Source: Pseudomonas citri (lineage in GTDB: Bacteria > Pseudomonadota > Gammaproteobacteria > Pseudomonadales > Pseudomonadaceae). Taken from it: a DNA stretch of 64,000 nt. The position numbers and the translations under genes were made by a program. The notes beneath the pieces are model-generated. The model worked only from the letters and a program-made list of their open reading frames with translations. It ran no database searches and was not told the DNA's origin. The DNA lies in the NCBI RefSeq assembly GCF_025336485.1, contig NZ_JAODAB010000029.1, positions 1 to 64,000 on the forward strand. Direction: 5' to 3'. The first letter of the stretch is position 1, and the number at the start of each line of letters is the position of its first letter. This document shows, in pieces, positions 54,005-63,345 of the stretch.

Positions 54005-55453
54005 ATGAACCCCCAAATGATCAAACTCCTGGGCCTGTCCGCCCTGACTGCCGGCATCCTGGCCGCTGCAAGCGGTGCGCGCGCCGATGAAATCAAGGCG
54101 CCGACTTTCACTGCCGAACCGTGCTGCAACCTGTGCCCTGCCGCCCATGATGCGAAAAACTACACCACGCGCTACCAGCAGAACTTCACCACGCTGGTGC
54201 AAGCCCAGGGCGACTGGCTGTTCCGGACCCAGGAAGACCTGCGCACCGAGTTCAGCACCACCCCGGCCGGCTACAAGCGCATGCAGCAACTGCACGATGC
54301 GTTCAAGGCAAAGGGCGTCGAGCTGGTGATCGTCTACCAGCCGACCCGTGGCCTGGTGAACCGCAACAAGCTCAACCCGCAGGAAAAAGCCAGCTTCGAT
54401 TATGAGAAGGCCCTGACCAACTACAAGGGCATGCTCGGCCGTTTCGCGCAGATGGGCTACGTGGTGCCGGACCTGTCGCCGCTGACCAACGAAAACCAGC
54501 CCGAAACCCTGCCGGCCCACGACTTCTATTTCCGTGGCGACCAGCACTGGACCCCCTACGGCGCCCAGCGCACGGCCAAAATCGTCGCCGAGAAGGTCAA
54601 GCAGATCCCGGCCTTCGCCGACATTCCCAAGCGTGAGTTCGAGACCAAGAAGTCCGGCCGCATGGGCAAGACCGGTACCTTGCACAACATGGCCGGGCAA
54701 CTGTGCGGCACCAGCTATGCAATCCAGTACATGGACCAGTTCACCACCGAGCCGAAAGGCGAAGCCGGTGACGGCGACCTGTTCGGCGATTCCGGCAACC
54801 CGCAGATCACCCTCGTGGGTACCAGCCACAGTGGCAAGAACTACAACTTCGCCGGTTTCCTGGAAGAAGCCATCGGCGCCGACATCCTCAACGTGGCCTT
54901 CCCCGGCGGCGGCTTCGAGGGCGCGATGATCCAGTACCTGGGCAGCGAAGAATTCCAGAAGAACCCGCCGAAGATCCTGATCTGGGAATTCTCGCCGCTG
55001 TACCGCCTGGACCAGGAAACCATCTACCGCCAGATGATGGCACTACTGGACAACAACGGCTGCGAAGGCAAGCCGGCCCTGATGAGCAGCAAGACTGCGC
55101 TCAAGCCCGGCAAGAATGAATTGATGGTCAACAGCAAGAACATGGACCTGCGTAACGGCAGTCACCAAGTCGACATACGTTTCGCCGACACCTCGGTGAA
55201 AACGTTGCAAGCCACCCTCTGGTACATGAATGGGCGCCACGAGGATATCAAGATCGAAAAACCGAATACCTCGGACACCGACGGACGTTTCGCCTTCCAG
55301 TTGCGCACCGATGAGGACTGGGCTTCGCAAAACCTGCTGGCCGTTGAAGTCCAGGGTCCCGAAGCCGGTGCAGCGCCACAGCAAATCGAAGCGAAAGTCT
55401 GCAAACGCAACGTCTCTGTGCAAGCCGAACAAACGGCTCAAATCGGACAATGA
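54005..55453 (+). CDS. algX: Alginate O-acetyltransferase / export protein AlgX
   Basis: Periplasmic SGNH-type acetyltransferase that transfers acetyl to mannuronate and binds alginate with a C-terminal CBM. The 482-residue protein has a signal peptide (cut after ARA, about residue 27), catalytic Asp179 and His181 in GDQHW and Ser274 in GTSHSGKN, then the carbohydrate-binding module (about 350-480). The ATG at 54005 has GAGG 9 bases upstream; the first ATG at 53996 abuts that site and is less likely. Confidence 0.95.
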   Translation: MNPQMIKLLGLSALTAGILAAASGARADEIKAPTFTAEPCCNLCPAAHDAKNYTTRYQQNFTTLVQAQGDWLFRTQEDLRTEFSTTPAGYKRMQQLHDAFKAKGVELVIVYQPTRGLVNRNKLNPQEKASFDYEKALTNYKGMLGRFAQMGYVVPDLSPLTNENQPETLPAHDFYFRGDQHWTPYGAQRTAKIVAEKVKQIPAFADIPKREFETKKSGRMGKTGTLHNMAGQLCGTSYAIQYMDQFTTEPKGEAGDGDLFGDSGNPQITLVGTSHSGKNYNFAGFLEEAIGADILNVAFPGGGFEGAMIQYLGSEEFQKNPPKILIWEFSPLYRLDQETIYRQMMALLDNNGCEGKPALMSSKTALKPGKNELMVNSKNMDLRNGSHQVDIRFADTSVKTLQATLWYMNGRHEDIKIEKPNTSDTDGRFAFQLRTDEDWASQNLLAVEVQGPEAGAAPQQIEAKVCKRNVSVQAEQTAQIGQ

Positions 55454-55464
55454 GGTCTCGTCTC

Positions 55465-56601
55465 ATGACCAGAACCACGCGTACCCGAACGTTGAAAAAC
55501 CTGTTGGCACCGTCCCTGCTGGCCCTGGCGATGTTTGCCGGGACCACGCAGGCCGCGGCGCCGCTGCGCCCGCCACAAGGCTACTTCGCGCCGATCGAGA
55601 AGACCAAGGTCGGCGCCCCGGCCCAGGGTTGCGACGCGACTCCGACGCCTTACACCGGCGCCTTGCAGTTTCGCAGCAAGTACGAAGGCTCCGACAAGGC
55701 CCGTGCGACGCTGAATGTGCAATCGGAAAAGGCCTTCCGTGACAGCACCGCCGACATCACCAAGATCGAGCGCGGCGTCAGCAAGCAAGTGATGCAGTTC
55801 ATGCGCGACGGTCGCCCCGAGCAACTGGACTGCACCTTGAACTGGCTGACCGCTTGGGCCCAGGCCGATGCGTTGATGTCCAAGGACTTCAACCACACCG
55901 GCAAGTCCATGCGCAAATGGGCCCTGGGCAGCATGGCTTCGGCCTATGTGCGCCTGAAGTTCTCCGAGTCCCGCCCTCTGGCCACGCACCAGGAGCAGGC
56001 ACAACTGATCGAAAACTGGTTCAGCCGGATGGCCGACCAGGTGGTCAGCGACTGGGACAACCTGCCGCTGGACATGACCAACAACCACTCGTACTGGGCG
56101 GCGTGGTCGGTGATGGCCGCGTCCGTGGCGACCAACCGTCGCGACCTGTTCGACTGGGCCGTCAAGGAATACAAGGTCGGCGTCAACCAGGTCGACGCCG
56201 ACGGTTTCTTGCCCAACGAACTCAAGCGCAAGCAACGGGCCCTGTCCTACCACAACTATGCCCTGCCGCCGCTGGCGATGATCGCCAGCTTCGCCCAGGT
56301 CAACGGCGTGGACCTGCGCCAGGAAAACAACGGCGCCCTCAAACGCCTGGCCGACCGGGTACTGGCCGGCGTGAAGGACCCGGACATCTTCGAAGAGAAG
56401 AACGGCGAAAAGCAGGACATGAAGGACCTGAAGGTCGACTCGAAATTCGCCTGGCTCGAACCGTTCTGCAGCCTCTACACCTGCTCCGAGGATGTGCTGG
56501 AACGCAAGCACGAGATGCAACCGTTCAAGACCTTCCGCCTCGGCGGGGACCTGACCCGGGTGTATGACCCTGCGCGGGAGAAAGGCGAAAAAGGAAGTTG
56601 A
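55465..56601 (+). CDS. algL: Alginate lyase AlgL
   Basis: Periplasmic mannuronate-specific lyase (PL5) that clears misdirected alginate from the periplasm. The 378-residue protein has a signal peptide (LLAPSLLALAMFAGTTQA, cut near residue 31), an alpha/alpha toroid, catalytic NNHSYW with His208, and LSYHNYALPPL. ATG at 55465 with GAGG 9 bases upstream; an earlier in-frame ATG adds five residues. Last gene before a 121-base gap to algI. Confidence 0.96.
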   Translation: MTRTTRTRTLKNLLAPSLLALAMFAGTTQAAAPLRPPQGYFAPIEKTKVGAPAQGCDATPTPYTGALQFRSKYEGSDKARATLNVQSEKAFRDSTADITKIERGVSKQVMQFMRDGRPEQLDCTLNWLTAWAQADALMSKDFNHTGKSMRKWALGSMASAYVRLKFSESRPLATHQEQAQLIENWFSRMADQVVSDWDNLPLDMTNNHSYWAAWSVMAASVATNRRDLFDWAVKEYKVGVNQVDADGFLPNELKRKQRALSYHNYALPPLAMIASFAQVNGVDLRQENNGALKRLADRVLAGVKDPDIFEEKNGEKQDMKDLKVDSKFAWLEPFCSLYTCSEDVLERKHEMQPFKTFRLGGDLTRVYDPAREKGEKGS

Positions 56602-56648
56602 TGCCATCTCTCCTGCCTGGCAGGAAAGTGGTCTGTTTGGAATGCAAT

Positions 56649-56674
56649 AACCCCCCGGTTTTCATGGGGGGGTT
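56649..56674 (+). repeat. Intercistronic C/G hairpin between algL and algI
   Basis: AACCCCCC and GGGGGGTT flank a loop of about 10 bases. It lies 48 bases after the algL stop within a 121-base gap. It may attenuate or process the message between the export genes and the acetylation genes. Confidence 0.65.
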
Positions 56675-56722
56675 TGGGGGGGCCTTGGCCCTTGACTGTT
56701 GATTCAACAAGGAGAGATCGGG

Positions 56723-58288
56723 ATGGTATTTTCATCCAACGTGTTTCTGTTCCTGTTCTTGCCGATCTTCCTCGGCTTGTACTACTTGAGCGGGCAACGC
56801 TATCGCAACCTGCTGCTGCTGGTCGCCAGCTATGTGTTCTATGCCTGGTGGCGGGTGGACTTCCTGGCACTGTTCGCCGGCGTGACGCTGTGGAACTACT
56901 GGATCGGCCTGAAGGTTGGCGCCGCTGGCGTGCGCACCAAACCGGCCCAGCGCTGGCTGTTGCTCGGCGTGGCGGTAGACCTGTGCATCCTGGGCTACTT
57001 CAAGTACGCCAACTTCGGCGTGGACAGCCTCAACGCGATCATGACCAGCTTCGGTCTCGAACCGTTCATCCTGACCCACGTGCTGTTGCCGATCGGGATC
57101 TCGTTCTACATCTTCGAGTCCATCAGCTACATCATCGACGTCTATCGCGGTGACACGCCGGCGACCCGCAACCTGATCGACTTCGCAGCGTTCGTGGCGA
57201 TCTTCCCGCACCTGATCGCCGGTCCCGTGCTGCGTTTCCGTGACCTGGCCGACCAGTTCAACAACCGCACCCACACCCTGGACAAGTTCTCCGAAGGCTG
57301 CACGCGCTTCATGCAGGGCTTCATCAAGAAAGTGTTCATCGCCGACACCCTGGCGGTGGTCGCCGACCACTGCTTCGCCTTGCAGAACCCGACCACGGGC
57401 GACGCCTGGCTCGGCGCCCTGGCCTATACCGCGCAGCTGTACTTCGACTTCTCCGGCTACAGCGACATGGCCATCGGCCTGGGCCTGATGATGGGTTTCC
57501 GCTTCATGGAAAACTTCAAGCAGCCCTACATCAGCCAGTCGATCACCGAGTTCTGGCGGCGCTGGCACATCAGCCTGTCCACCTGGCTGCGCGATTACCT
57601 GTACATCACCCTGGGCGGTAACCGCCAAGGCACCCTGATGACCTATCGCAACCTGTTCCTGACCATGCTGCTCGGCGGCCTGTGGCACGGCGCGAACATC
57701 ACTTATGTGATCTGGGGCGCCTGGCACGGCACCTGGCTGGCCATCGAAAAAGCCGTAGGCATCAACACCACCCCACGCAGCATCAACCCGATCCGCTGGG
57801 CCCTGACGTTCCTGCTGGTGGTGATGGGCTGGGTGATTTTCCGTGCCGAGAACCTGCACGTGGCCGGTCGCATGTACAGCGCCATGTTCAGCTTCGGCGA
57901 CTGGTCGCTCTCGGAACTGACCCGCGCCAACCTCACCGGCCTGCAGATCGCCACGCTGGTGGTGGCCTACATCACCCTGGCCTTCTTCGGCCTGCGGGAC
58001 TTCTACACCAACCGTCCGCCGCTCAAGACCAAGCCTGAAGTGAACACCCAGGCCGATGGCCCGGCGACCGCACAGCCGGGGATGATCAAAGCCGTACCGG
58101 GCGACAACCCGTCGACCATCCACGAGCCGGGCTACACCGTGGGCGTCGAAGCCCAGGTGCAACCGGCCTACTGGACGGTGGACTGGTCCCGCTACGTGAT
58201 GCGCGCTCTGGTGCTGCTGTTGTTCATCGCCTCGATTCTCAAACTCTCGGCGCAAAGCTTCTCGCCGTTCCTTTACTTCCAGTTCTGA
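56723..58288 (+). CDS. algI: Alginate O-acetylation protein AlgI (MBOAT)
   Basis: Membrane-bound O-acyltransferase that passes acetyl groups across the inner membrane to AlgJ/AlgX. The 521-residue protein has about 10-12 membrane segments, the MBOAT conserved YFDFSGYSDMAIGLG, FWRRWHISLSTWLRDYLYI and His322 in LLGGLWHGA, the same position as the essential His in P. aeruginosa. AAGGAG lies 8 bases before the ATG at 56723. Confidence 0.97.
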   Translation: MVFSSNVFLFLFLPIFLGLYYLSGQRYRNLLLLVASYVFYAWWRVDFLALFAGVTLWNYWIGLKVGAAGVRTKPAQRWLLLGVAVDLCILGYFKYANFGVDSLNAIMTSFGLEPFILTHVLLPIGISFYIFESISYIIDVYRGDTPATRNLIDFAAFVAIFPHLIAGPVLRFRDLADQFNNRTHTLDKFSEGCTRFMQGFIKKVFIADTLAVVADHCFALQNPTTGDAWLGALAYTAQLYFDFSGYSDMAIGLGLMMGFRFMENFKQPYISQSITEFWRRWHISLSTWLRDYLYITLGGNRQGTLMTYRNLFLTMLLGGLWHGANITYVIWGAWHGTWLAIEKAVGINTTPRSINPIRWALTFLLVVMGWVIFRAENLHVAGRMYSAMFSFGDWSLSELTRANLTGLQIATLVVAYITLAFFGLRDFYTNRPPLKTKPEVNTQADGPATAQPGMIKAVPGDNPSTIHEPGYTVGVEAQVQPAYWTVDWSRYVMRALVLLLFIASILKLSAQSFSPFLYFQF

Positions 58289-58299
58289 GGGATCTGACC

Positions 58300-59475
58300 A
58301 TGACCCGCTCATTACGCATCTTTTACATCGCACTGTTCATGCTGATCCTGACAGCACTGGGCCTGTGGTCGATGCGCAGCTTCTTCGGCTTCAGCACCAA
58401 CCCCGATGCGACCGTGCTCAACGGTCGCTGGGCCAAGGCCGTGGAAACGCACTACGACGATGAGTTCCCGATCAAGCGCCTGGGCACCAACCTCTGGGCC
58501 GCGCTGGACTACAAGCTGTTCAACGAGGGCCGCAAAGGCGTGGTCCTGGGCCGCGACCAGTGGCTGTACAGCGACGAAGAGTTCAACCCGATCGTCAACG
58601 AAGAGCTGAACCTGCAAGGCAACTACGCCCTGGTCGAAGGCGTGCGCCAGAAGCTCAAGGAACAAGGCATTACCCTGGTGATGGCGATCGTGCCGGCCAA
58701 GGCACGCCTGTACCCCGAGCACCTGGGCGAAGTGAAGCCGGCCAGCATCCACGCCAACCTCTACCAGGATTTCCACGCCCGTGTGGCGGCGGACAAGATC
58801 ATCGCCCCTGACCTGCTCGGCCCGCTGCAACAGGCCAAGCAGAACGGCCAGCAAGTGTTCTTGCGCACCGACACCCACTGGACCCCGGAAGGCGCGCAGG
58901 TTGCCGCCGAGAAGCTGGCCAAGGCCATCGCCAAACGCACGCCGCTCAACGGCGAGCCGCAGCGTTTCGTCACCGAACCCGGGGAAAAAATCACCCACAA
59001 GGGCGACCTGCGTCAGTTCCTGCCGCTGGACCCGCTGTTCGAAAACCTGATGCCAGCCCAGGAGCCGCTGGTCAAGCGCAACACCCGCGAAGCCGACGAT
59101 CAGCCAGCCGGCGACGACGCGCTGTTCGCCGACGCCCAGGTGCCCGTGGCCCTGATCGGCACCAGCTACAGCGCCAACCCTAACTGGAACTTCGTCGGTG
59201 CACTCAAGCAGGCCCTGCACAGCGACGTCGTGAACTACGCCGAAGACGGCCACGGCCCGGTTCTGCCGATGCTCAGCTATCTCAAGAGCGATGCCTTCAA
59301 GAACAGCCCGCCACAGGTGCTGATCTGGGAGTTTCCTGAACGTTATCTGCCTGTAAACAACGAAATCGGCGACGCCGACCCGCAGTGGGTCGCAGAGCTC
59401 AAACAAGCCGGCGCCCGCCAACAGAATGTCGCCGCCAACACACAATCCGAGACGCCCGACCGGGCGCAAAACTGA
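58300..59475 (+). CDS. algJ: Alginate O-acetyltransferase AlgJ
   Basis: Periplasmic, membrane-anchored SGNH-like acetyl carrier. The 391-residue protein has an uncleaved N-terminal helix (about 5-28), then the catalytic set Asp191/His193 in TDTHWTP and Ser289 in GTSYSANP, one residue off the P. aeruginosa numbering. C-terminal tail Gln/Asn-rich. Follows algI by 11 bases. Confidence 0.96.
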   Translation: MTRSLRIFYIALFMLILTALGLWSMRSFFGFSTNPDATVLNGRWAKAVETHYDDEFPIKRLGTNLWAALDYKLFNEGRKGVVLGRDQWLYSDEEFNPIVNEELNLQGNYALVEGVRQKLKEQGITLVMAIVPAKARLYPEHLGEVKPASIHANLYQDFHARVAADKIIAPDLLGPLQQAKQNGQQVFLRTDTHWTPEGAQVAAEKLAKAIAKRTPLNGEPQRFVTEPGEKITHKGDLRQFLPLDPLFENLMPAQEPLVKRNTREADDQPAGDDALFADAQVPVALIGTSYSANPNWNFVGALKQALHSDVVNYAEDGHGPVLPMLSYLKSDAFKNSPPQVLIWEFPERYLPVNNEIGDADPQWVAELKQAGARQQNVAANTQSETPDRAQN

Positions 59476-59489
59476 AAGAGAGGTCCACC

Positions 59490-60155
59490 ATGACTTTCAA
59501 CACTACTCCTCGCCGTCTCGCTGCCCGTTCCTTCAAGGCTGTGGCCCTGGTCGCCAGCATGAGCGCCCTCTCGCTGTCCGCCTTTGCCGGTGACTCGGCC
59601 CTGTACGGCCCTGTCGCACCAAAAGGTTCGAGCTTCGTGCGGGTCTACAACGCCAGCAACGCTGAAGTCAGCACCACCGTCGGCAGCACCAACATCAGCG
59701 ATGTGGCACCCTTGGCCAGCAGCGATTTCAGCTTCATGCCCGGTGGTGACTACAGCGCCAAGGTCGGCAGCCAGACCGTGCCGGTGAAACTCGCCGCCGA
59801 TCACTATTACACCCTGGTCAACAACGCCAGCGGCCAGCCGCAGTTGATCGAAGAGCCGCCGTTCAAGAACAAGCAGAAGTCCCTGGTCCGCGTGCAGAAT
59901 CTCACCGACAAGGCACTGACCCTCAAGACCGCCGACGGCAAGACCGAAGTGGTACCGAACGTGGCGGCCAAGGGCCGTGGCGAGCGTGAAATCAACCCGG
60001 TGAAAGTGAGCCTGGCGCTGTTCGAAGGCGACAAGAAAGTCGGCGACCTCAAGCCTGTGGCCCTGGAGCGCGGCGAAGCGGCCGTGCTGTACGTCACCGG
60101 CTCCGGAAGCAGCTTGTCGCCGGTCTGGGTAAAGCGTCCAGTTTCAACCCGCTGA
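59490..60155 (+). CDS. algF: Alginate O-acetyltransferase accessory protein AlgF
   Basis: Small periplasmic partner of AlgI/J/X required for acetylation. The 221-residue protein has a signal peptide (LAARSFKAVALVASMSALSL.. cut after AFA) and two beta-rich halves, the first with SALYGPVAPKGSSFVRVYNAS, the second ending VLYVTGSGSSLSPVWVKRP. ATG at 59490 with GAGAGG upstream; longer frames overlap algJ without support. Confidence 0.95.
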   Translation: MTFNTTPRRLAARSFKAVALVASMSALSLSAFAGDSALYGPVAPKGSSFVRVYNASNAEVSTTVGSTNISDVAPLASSDFSFMPGGDYSAKVGSQTVPVKLAADHYYTLVNNASGQPQLIEEPPFKNKQKSLVRVQNLTDKALTLKTADGKTEVVPNVAAKGRGEREINPVKVSLALFEGDKKVGDLKPVALERGEAAVLYVTGSGSSLSPVWVKRPVSTR

Positions 60156-60282
60156 TGGATTCGCTCGATTGACGCTGTATCTCCGTGGGAGCGAGGCGTC
60201 ATTCGGGCACGGAACAAAAACAAGAGTGAAACGACAGAACGCAGTAGCTCTATAACCATTACGCTTCAAAGGAGTAACACAC

Positions 60283-61734
60283 ATGATTCCGGTGATCTTG
60301 TCAGGTGGTAGCGGCTCACGTCTTTGGCCGCTTTCGCGCAAGCAATTCCCTAAACAGTTCCTGGCCCTGACCGGCGAACACACCCTGTTCCAGCAGACCA
60401 TCGAACGCCTGGTGTTCGAAGGCATGGACACCCCGATCGTGGTCTGCAACAAAGACCACCGTTTCATCGTCAACGAGCAGTTGAGCAACCGCAAGCTGGA
60501 AGCCCAACGCATCCTGATGGAACCGTTCGGACGCAACACCGCGCCCGCCGTGGCGCTGACCGCGATGATGCTGGTCAACGAAGGCCGCGACGAGTTGATG
60601 CTGGTGCTGCCGGCCGACCACGTCATCGAAGACCAGAAAGCCCTGCAACGCGCCCTGGCCCTGGCCACCGTGGCCGCCGAGCGTGGCGAAATGGTGCTGT
60701 TCGGCATTCCGCCGACCAAGCCGGAAACCGGCTACGGCTACATCAAGTCGACCAACGATGCGCTGTTGCCTGAAGGCGTGAGCCGGGTTTCGCACTTCGT
60801 CGAAAAACCCGACGCCAAGCGTGCCACCGAGTTCCTCGAGGCCGGCGGTTACTTCTGGAACAGCGGCATGTTCCTGTTCCGCGCCAGCCGTTTCCTCGAA
60901 GAGCTGAAAAAGCACGATCCGGACATCTACGACAACTGCATGCTGACCCTGGAGCGCAGTGAGCAGACCGCGGATACCGTGACCCTCGACGAAGCCACCT
61001 TCGCCTGCTGCCCGGACAACTCCATCGACTACGCCGTGATGGAAAAAACCCAGCGCGCCTGCGTGGTTCCGCTGGCGGCCGGCTGGAGCGATGTCGGTTG
61101 CTGGGCGTCGCTGTGGGAAGTCAATGCAAAAGACCCCAACGGCAACGTCACCAAGGGCGACGTGGTGATCCAGGACAGCCGCAACTGCATGGTCCATGGC
61201 AACGGCAAGCTGGTGTCGGTGATCGGCCTGGAAAACATCGTGGTGGTCGAAACCAAGGACGCCATGATGATCGCCCACAAGGACAAGGTCCAAGGCGTGA
61301 AACAACTGGTCAACACCCTCAATGCCCAGGGTCGTACCGAAACCCAGAACCACTGCGAAGTCTATCGTCCGTGGGGCTCGTACGACTCGGTGGACATGGG
61401 CGGTCGCTTCCAGGTCAAGCACATCTCGGTCAAGCCGGGCGCGTGCCTGTCGCTGCAGATGCACCACCACCGCGCCGAACACTGGATCGTGGTCAGCGGC
61501 ACCGCCGAAGTGACCTGCGATGAAAACGTGTTCCTGCTCACCGAAAACCAGTCGACCTACATCCCGATCGCGTCGGTTCACCGCCTGCGCAACCCGGGCA
61601 AGATCCCGCTGGAAATCATCGAAGTGCAGTCCGGCAGCTACCTGGGCGAAGACGACATCGAGCGTTTCGAAGACATCTATGGTCGCTCCACCCCGATCGA
61701 GCGCGGCGTCTCGGTGAAAACCATCGCGCAATAA
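60283..61734 (+). CDS. algA: Bifunctional phosphomannose isomerase / GDP-mannose pyrophosphorylase
   Basis: Makes mannose 6-phosphate from fructose 6-phosphate and GDP-mannose from mannose 1-phosphate. The 483-residue protein has an N-terminal nucleotidyltransferase with GGSGSRLWPLSRKQFPKQF (GMP signature) and FVEKPD, and a C-terminal type II PMI cupin with QMHHHRAEHWIVVSGTA. AAGGAG lies 8 bases before the ATG. Last gene of the operon, 127 bases after algF, and followed by a terminator. Confidence 0.98.
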   Translation: MIPVILSGGSGSRLWPLSRKQFPKQFLALTGEHTLFQQTIERLVFEGMDTPIVVCNKDHRFIVNEQLSNRKLEAQRILMEPFGRNTAPAVALTAMMLVNEGRDELMLVLPADHVIEDQKALQRALALATVAAERGEMVLFGIPPTKPETGYGYIKSTNDALLPEGVSRVSHFVEKPDAKRATEFLEAGGYFWNSGMFLFRASRFLEELKKHDPDIYDNCMLTLERSEQTADTVTLDEATFACCPDNSIDYAVMEKTQRACVVPLAAGWSDVGCWASLWEVNAKDPNGNVTKGDVVIQDSRNCMVHGNGKLVSVIGLENIVVVETKDAMMIAHKDKVQGVKQLVNTLNAQGRTETQNHCEVYRPWGSYDSVDMGGRFQVKHISVKPGACLSLQMHHHRAEHWIVVSGTAEVTCDENVFLLTENQSTYIPIASVHRLRNPGKIPLEIIEVQSGSYLGEDDIERFEDIYGRSTPIERGVSVKTIAQ

Positions 61735-61750
61735 CGCTCAGCAAAACGAG

Positions 61751-61808
61751 AAGCCCCCGTCCAGCCCACTGCGTCCCCTATCCGCAGCGGGTTGGGCGGG
61801 GGCTTTTT
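61751..61808 (+). terminator. Terminator of the alginate operon
   Basis: AAGCCCCCGTCCAGCCCACTGCG faces CGCAGCGGGTTGGGCGGGGGCTTTTT: a long stem ending in a T-run, 17 bases past the algA stop. Confidence 0.9.
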
Positions 61809-61905
61809 GGCTTTGTGCGGGGCCAATATCATCGTGTCGATCCCTTCGGTAGGATGTCACTAGTGGCCTGTACGATTAGCCACTGGGATCACGGAGGTTT
61901 TCGCC

Positions 61906-62370
61906 ATGCTCATCGGTGTCTTGCTGGTCATCACCTGGCTCATCCTGCTGTTGCGCTACCCGGCCAAGGCCTTGCCGGTGTCGCTGGCGGCGTTCATCGG
62001 CCTGGGGCTGGTGGCGGCGTGGGTGGTCTGGCAGGAAAACCGCGAGACCCGGCAACTGGCGCGCCTGGAGCTGCGCATCACCTACGCCCCCGAACACTGC
62101 CCCGCCGACCGGCCCTTGCTGTTGCACATGAACAACGGCAACGATGCACCGCTGACGGAACTGCGCTGGCGGATCGCGGCCTATGCGCCCGGCGACACCA
62201 CCAACCTGGCCGACACGCCCTACAGCGCACCGCGCTACCACGGCCCGGGTGAATTGCAGGCCGGCAAGGATTGGCAAGACTGCCTGCCCCTGCCGCCCCT
62301 GCGTCCCGGCTATCGCCCGCAGACATTGGAGTTTCGCGCCGAGCGATTGCGAGGTAGTTTCTCCAACTGA
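61906..62370 (+). CDS. Small conserved membrane protein, unknown function
   Basis: A 154-residue protein with two N-terminal membrane helices (about 2-18 and 22-42; LLVITWLILLLR and VSLAAFIGLGLVAAWVVW) followed by a periplasmic beta-rich region (about 50-150) with two Cys (EHCPAD, WQDCLPL) that could form a disulfide. Databases often label homologues multidrug transporter, which the sequence does not support. ATG at 61906 has GGAGG 10 bases upstream. It is 97 bases past the operon terminator, so likely independent of alg expression. Confidence 0.75.
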   Translation: MLIGVLLVITWLILLLRYPAKALPVSLAAFIGLGLVAAWVVWQENRETRQLARLELRITYAPEHCPADRPLLLHMNNGNDAPLTELRWRIAAYAPGDTTNLADTPYSAPRYHGPGELQAGKDWQDCLPLPPLRPGYRPQTLEFRAERLRGSFSN

Positions 62371-62405
62371 TTGCCCCTTTCATTTCTTGCACAAGGACCT
62401 GCGCC

Positions 62406-63230
62406 ATGCCCGTCGCGTTGATCACCGGATGTTCCAGCGGCATCGGCCGCGCCCTCGCCGAGGCCTTCAAGGCCGCCGGCTATCAGGTCTGGGCCAGCGC
62501 GCGCAAGGCTGAGGACGTGGCCCAGCTCTCGGCCGCCGGGTTCACCGCCGTGCAATTGGACGTGAACGACGGTCAGGCGTTGGAGCTGCTGGCCGAACGG
62601 ATCAACCAGCAACATGGGGGCCTGGATGTGCTAGTCAACAACGCTGGCTACGGCGCCATGGGGCCGCTGCTGGACGGGGGCGTAGCGGCCCTGCAACGGC
62701 AATTCGAAACCAATGTGTTCGCCATCGTCGGCGTCACCCGCGCACTGTTCCCGGTGCTGCGCCGGGCCAGGGGGCTGGTGGTGAACATCGGCAGCGTTTC
62801 CGGGGTATTGGTCACGCCGTTTGCCGGCGCCTATTGCGCCTCGAAGGCGGCGGTGCATGCCTTGAGCGATGCACTGCGCATGGAACTGGCACCGTTCGGC
62901 ATCCGCGTGATGGAAGTCCAGCCCGGCGCCATCGCCTCCAGCTTCGCCAAGAACGCCGGCCACGAAGCCGAACGACTGATCAGCGAACAATCACCCTGGT
63001 GGCCCCTGCGCAACGGCATCCGCGCCCGCGCCAAGGCCTCCCAGGACAACCCGACCCCCGCCAGCGAATTCGCCGCCGGCCTGCTCAAAGCCGTGCAACA
63101 GCCCAAGCCACCGCGCCTGCTGCGCCTGGGCAATGGCAGCCGGGCACTGCCGTTGATGGCCGGATGGCTGCCCAAGGGGGTGCTGGAGAAGGGGTTGATG
63201 AAGCGGTTTGGGTTGGGTGGGGAGTTGTAG
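62406..63230 (+). CDS. Short-chain dehydrogenase/reductase
   Basis: A 274-residue classical SDR: cofactor motif TGCSSGIG (residues 8-15), NNAGYG, catalytic Ser in NIGSVSGV and the YCASK motif with catalytic Tyr/Lys. The presence of SARKAEDV after beta-2 suggests NADP(H) preference (Arg after the Ser), which is inference. Substrate unknown. It starts 35 bases after the small membrane protein gene and ends 23 bases before REP sequence. Confidence 0.9.
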   Translation: MPVALITGCSSGIGRALAEAFKAAGYQVWASARKAEDVAQLSAAGFTAVQLDVNDGQALELLAERINQQHGGLDVLVNNAGYGAMGPLLDGGVAALQRQFETNVFAIVGVTRALFPVLRRARGLVVNIGSVSGVLVTPFAGAYCASKAAVHALSDALRMELAPFGIRVMEVQPGAIASSFAKNAGHEAERLISEQSPWWPLRNGIRARAKASQDNPTPASEFAAGLLKAVQQPKPPRLLRLGNGSRALPLMAGWLPKGVLEKGLMKRFGLGGEL

Positions 63231-63253
63231 TCGCTGCACAAGTCGGTAGGAAC

Positions 63254-63345
63254 TGTGGGAGCAAAGCTTGCTCGCGACCGCGTCCGCACAGTCAACATCG
63301 ATGCTTGCCGGCCCACCGCTATCGCGAGCAAGCTCGGCTCCCACA
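63254..63345. repeat. Inverted pair of REP palindromes
   Basis: tgtgggagcAAAGCTTGctcgcga (63254-63277) faces tcgcgagcAAGCTCGGctcccaca (63322-63345). The right copy encodes the last residues and the stop of the convergent adaptor gene. Confidence 0.8.
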
